Assembly (NCBI RefSeq): GCF_002209355.2
Contig: NZ_CP106855.1
Span: forward strand, 372,001 to 436,000
Source of the DNA: Bdellovibrio sp. SKB1291214
GTDB taxonomy: Bacteria; Bdellovibrionota; Bdellovibrionia; Bdellovibrionales; Bdellovibrionaceae
Direction of reading: 5' to 3'
DNA: 64,000 nt
Position numbers and translations under genes: made by a program. The notes under the pieces were generated by a model. The model was not told the origin of the DNA. It made no database searches and saw only the letters and a list, made by a program, of their open reading frames with translations. Each line of letters opens with the position of its first letter. The stretch's first letter is position 1. Shown in pieces: positions 61,667 to 64,000 of the stretch.

Positions 61667-63613
61667 TTATTCGTAGCGGAGGGCATCTATCGGATGGAGT
61701 TCGGAGGCTTTTTTGGCTGGGTACAGGCCGAAGACGATTCCGATAAAGGCCGAGAAAAAGAATGAAAGGCCTACGGCTTTGGCGGAGATGGACATTGGCC
61801 ATCCTAGGACGGAGGATAAAGCGATCGTGACTCCCCATGCGAGTCCGATACCTAACAGGCCGCCGATGACGGATACCACGACGGATTCAGCTAGGAATTG
61901 CATCAAGATGTCAATCTTGCGACCTCCGATAGCTTTACGGAGACCTATTTCGCGAGTTCTTTCCGTGACCGATACCAACATGATATTCATGATGCCGATA
62001 CCACCCACCAACAACGAGATTGCAGCAATAGAACTTAAAAGCATCGACATGGTTTTACTGCTACTTTCAATCGCCGCTTGCAGGTCCGCCATATTGAAAA
62101 TTTGGAAAGCATCGTCTTGTTGTGACAAAGGAACGCGGTGACGTTTATTCAAAACTTCCTTCAGTGAATCTTGAGTTTCATCGATCAACTCTTTTTGTCC
62201 CACTTCAACGTCGACGGAATCGACATAAGTTTTACCAAACAGTCGGTACATGGCCGTCTGTACCGGAACGATAATGCGGTCGTCTTGGTCGTTGGGGCCT
62301 TGCGCACCTTTTTCAGGCAGCATTCCGATCACTGTGAAATTGATTTTATTGATCTTAATTGATTCCCCAATGGGAGATTTGTCTCCAAAGAGTTCACGGG
62401 AAACTGTGCGACCTATGACTGCCACAAGAGCGCGTCGCTGATTTTCGTCATCCGAGAAAAAGCGTCCCATCACAGGTTCTGCGTTTCTGACTTCCACAAA
62501 GGCCGTCGACACCCCCGCCACCGAGGTGTTCCAGTTTTTATTTAAGTAAGTCACCTGACCGCGACCACTCACATTGGGAACCACGTTCTTAATTGAGGGA
62601 ATTTGTGCTTTTAAAGCGGCCACGTCATCCGTGGTGATACGAATTCGAACACCTGACTCCTGAGCGACGCCAGAAACACGCACATTCCCCGCGCGCAAAA
62701 TCAAAAGATTCGAACCCATCGATGCTAATTGCTTTTCAATCGATTGTTGAGCACCCGTACCAAGTGCCAACATCGTAACCACCGCGGCAACCCCGATCAA
62801 AATACCCAGCATCGAAAGACCGGAACGAACTTTATTAGCTGCCAAAGTTTTCCAACCTTGATCAAAGTGCTCGATCATTTCACCGAAATGAAATTCGGTA
62901 TGCAGAGATTGATCCGATGTATGGGATGCAACAGTATTCAGTGGTGCTTTGCGCTCGTCACTTTGAACCACCCCGTCACGCATGCGGATCAGGCGATTGG
63001 CTTGCTCCCCGATTTCTTCCTCGTGGGTCACAATCACTACAGTGATGCCCTGGGCATTCAGGGACTTAAGAATATCCATGATTTCTTTTTCGCTGCGTGA
63101 ATCCAAGTTCCCTGTGGGTTCATCGGCAAAAATAATACGAGGATTATTTATCAGGGAGCGTGCAATGGCGACACGTTGCTGTTGACCACCTGACAACTCA
63201 TTCGGTTTATGATCACCACGAGTGCCCAAGCCGACTTTTTCTAAAAGCACCTCGGCTTTGGAAAAATCAAATTTCTTTTCAGAATAGAGCAGCGGCAATG
63301 AGACGTTTTGCCATGCCGGCATTCTTGGTAACAAGTTGAACTGTTGAAAGATAAAGCCAATTTCATCACGACGTAAAATCGCGAGCTCGTCTTCAGATAA
63401 CTTTGAAACTTCGCGACCATGGAGTTTGTACGAACCCGATGTTGGAACATCCAACAAACCCAAAATGTGCATCAACGTAGATTTACCAGAGCCCGAAGGC
63501 CCCATGATTGCCACAAAATCGCCATCCTCAATGGTCAATGTGACATCGCGAAGAGCATCGACGACGTTGTCTCCCATTTTGTATGATTTTTTTATGCCGC
63601 TGATTTCAATCAT
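61667..63613 (-). CDS. macB: MacB-type ABC exporter (ATPase-permease fusion)
   Basis: The 648-residue protein joins an ABC ATPase (Walker A MGPSGSGKST, LSGGQQQRVAIARSL, Walker B IIFADEPTGNLDS) at residues 1-225 with a permease part. That part has one membrane helix at about 270, a large periplasmic MacB domain and three further helices of the FtsX type near the C-terminus (TREIGLRKAIGGRK). Such pumps drive a TolC-type channel to export antibiotics, siderophores or lipoproteins. The adaptor gene lies 49 bases upstream. Confidence 0.93.
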   Translation of the reverse strand: MIEISGIKKSYKMGDNVVDALRDVTLTIEDGDFVAIMGPSGSGKSTLMHILGLLDVPTSGSYKLHGREVSKLSEDELAILRRDEIGFIFQQFNLLPRMPAWQNVSLPLLYSEKKFDFSKAEVLLEKVGLGTRGDHKPNELSGGQQQRVAIARSLINNPRIIFADEPTGNLDSRSEKEIMDILKSLNAQGITVVIVTHEEEIGEQANRLIRMRDGVVQSDERKAPLNTVASHTSDQSLHTEFHFGEMIEHFDQGWKTLAANKVRSGLSMLGILIGVAAVVTMLALGTGAQQSIEKQLASMGSNLLILRAGNVRVSGVAQESGVRIRITTDDVAALKAQIPSIKNVVPNVSGRGQVTYLNKNWNTSVAGVSTAFVEVRNAEPVMGRFFSDDENQRRALVAVIGRTVSRELFGDKSPIGESIKINKINFTVIGMLPEKGAQGPNDQDDRIIVPVQTAMYRLFGKTYVDSVDVEVGQKELIDETQDSLKEVLNKRHRVPLSQQDDAFQIFNMADLQAAIESSSKTMSMLLSSIAAISLLVGGIGIMNIMLVSVTERTREIGLRKAIGGRKIDILMQFLAESVVVSVIGGLLGIGLAWGVTIALSSVLGWPMSISAKAVGLSFFFSAFIGIVFGLYPAKKASELHPIDALRYE

Positions 63614-63662
63614 AAATTGCTCACAATCAAACGATTAAGTACCGGATATCATTCAGTCAAAA

Positions 63663-64000
63663 CTATCTTGGCGGTGGACTACCGGACCCGCCACCCGATT
63701 TTCTGCTGCTGCCAGGTCCTTTACCGAATGGAGAGAATGGATTAGAGCCGCCTGGCTTACCACTGGACAATTTGACTTCGGCGACCATCGCAACTTCGCC
63801 TTCCTCTGCTCCCTCTAGAATCTCGGTGAATTTGCCATCAGAAATACCGATTTTTACTTCACGACTTTGGGGGCGACCGTCGGGCCCCTGCACGAGCAAA
63901 TAAGTTTTACCGTTTTGAACTTTCAAAGCTTCACTGGCGACAACCAAAATATCTTTTTTATCTTGAACAAAGAACGTCACGTTGGCCGTCATACCACTTC
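63663..64000 (-). CDS. macA: MacA-like efflux adaptor (partial, 5' part outside window)
   Basis: Only the last 112 residues are visible. SGMTANVTFFVQDKKDILVVASEALKV and YLLVQGPDGRPQSREVKIGISDGKFTEILEGAEEGEVAM are the beta-barrel and membrane-proximal end of an RND/ABC periplasmic adaptor. A Gly/Ser/Pro-rich tail follows and ends SGSPPPR. Upstream of macB on the same strand, it is the adaptor of the same tripartite pump. Confidence 0.9.
   Translation of the reverse strand, partial: SGMTANVTFFVQDKKDILVVASEALKVQNGKTYLLVQGPDGRPQSREVKIGISDGKFTEILEGAEEGEVAMVAEVKLSSGKPGGSNPFSPFGKGPGSSRKSGGGSGSPPPR

Noticed and set aside
1-64000. CRISPR arrays, prophage, insertion sequences, toxin-antitoxin modules or restriction systems
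   Set aside because: No regular spacer-repeat array, integrase, transposase, phage structural gene or methylase-nuclease pair was found on either strand.

Overview
The window looks like chromosomal DNA of a predatory bacterium of the Bdellovibrio group (class Bdellovibrionia). This is an inference from gene content. Short secreted proteins, outer-membrane barrels and lipoproteins are very common. A secreted non-specific nuclease, several solitary periplasmic solute-binding proteins without permeases, a chemoreceptor, Ser/Thr and two-component signalling genes and a SWIB/histone-H1-like protein all fit that group. Housekeeping genes include mdh, fumC, ahcY, map, orn, ettA, a uvrD-type helicase, pepT and a Dus enzyme. 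I see no phage, insertion sequence, CRISPR array or rRNA operon. One tRNA, tRNA-Asp(GUC), is present with an encoded CCA end.

Layout. 1-10 kb: a partial MBL-fold lipoprotein, a TetR regulator, a tail-to-tail pair of related secreted proteins, two further small secreted proteins, secreted MsrA, a barrel, a 441-residue exported protein, a GT-C-type membrane protein, a lipoprotein, a solute-binding protein facing a truncated DoxX gene, and a secreted nuclease. 10-21.8 kb: a chemoreceptor, a barrel, MAPEG, an OmpA-like lipoprotein, a decayed barrel gene, YaeQ, an AHSA1-type protein, a double U32 protein, a chorismate-mutase-like protein, an RlmI-like methyltransferase, and a JmjC-type cupin followed by a small protein. 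22-29 kb: a TPR lipoprotein, PepT, a membrane-anchored Ser/Thr kinase and malate dehydrogenase. 29-31.7 kb: three pseudopilin-like genes joined by ATGA overlaps. 32-35.4 kb: secreted proteins, a frameshifted methyltransferase, a GGCT-like protein and a solute-binding protein.

35.4-41.4 kb is the most coherent regulatory region. It holds tRNA-Asp, a receiver protein, oligoribonuclease and a full NtrC-type sigma-54 activator. The activator faces a cluster of envelope or stress genes: an OmpA-like lipoprotein, CsbD, a DUF883/YqjD-like protein, a small amphipathic exported protein and a barrel. Three sites match the sigma-54 promoter pattern GG-N10-GC, at 34971, 38456 and 40295. Each lies 53-67 bases before the start codon of a small exported protein or lipoprotein. 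This suggests an RpoN-dependent envelope-stress regulon with its activator nearby.

41.4-50 kb: a solute-binding protein, ahcY and map separated by a terminator-like hairpin, a 400-base non-coding block rich in hairpins, the SWIB/H1-like gene, a J-domain protein, a membrane histidine kinase, ettA, and a tandem pair of solute-binding genes of which one is frameshifted. 51-64 kb: BolA, small proteins, an RluA-family pseudouridine synthase, the UvrD-like helicase preceded by two terminator hairpins with GNRA loops, a zinc-ribbon protein, fumC and an SDR enzyme, YchJ-EVE-Dus, a DUF1543 protein, and a MacB-type exporter with the end of its MacA-like adaptor running off the window.

Four genes appear decayed or broken: 8979-9185, 14229-14538, 32612-33291 and 49510-50231. 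For two of them, paralogue or family comparison places the frameshift within a few bases.
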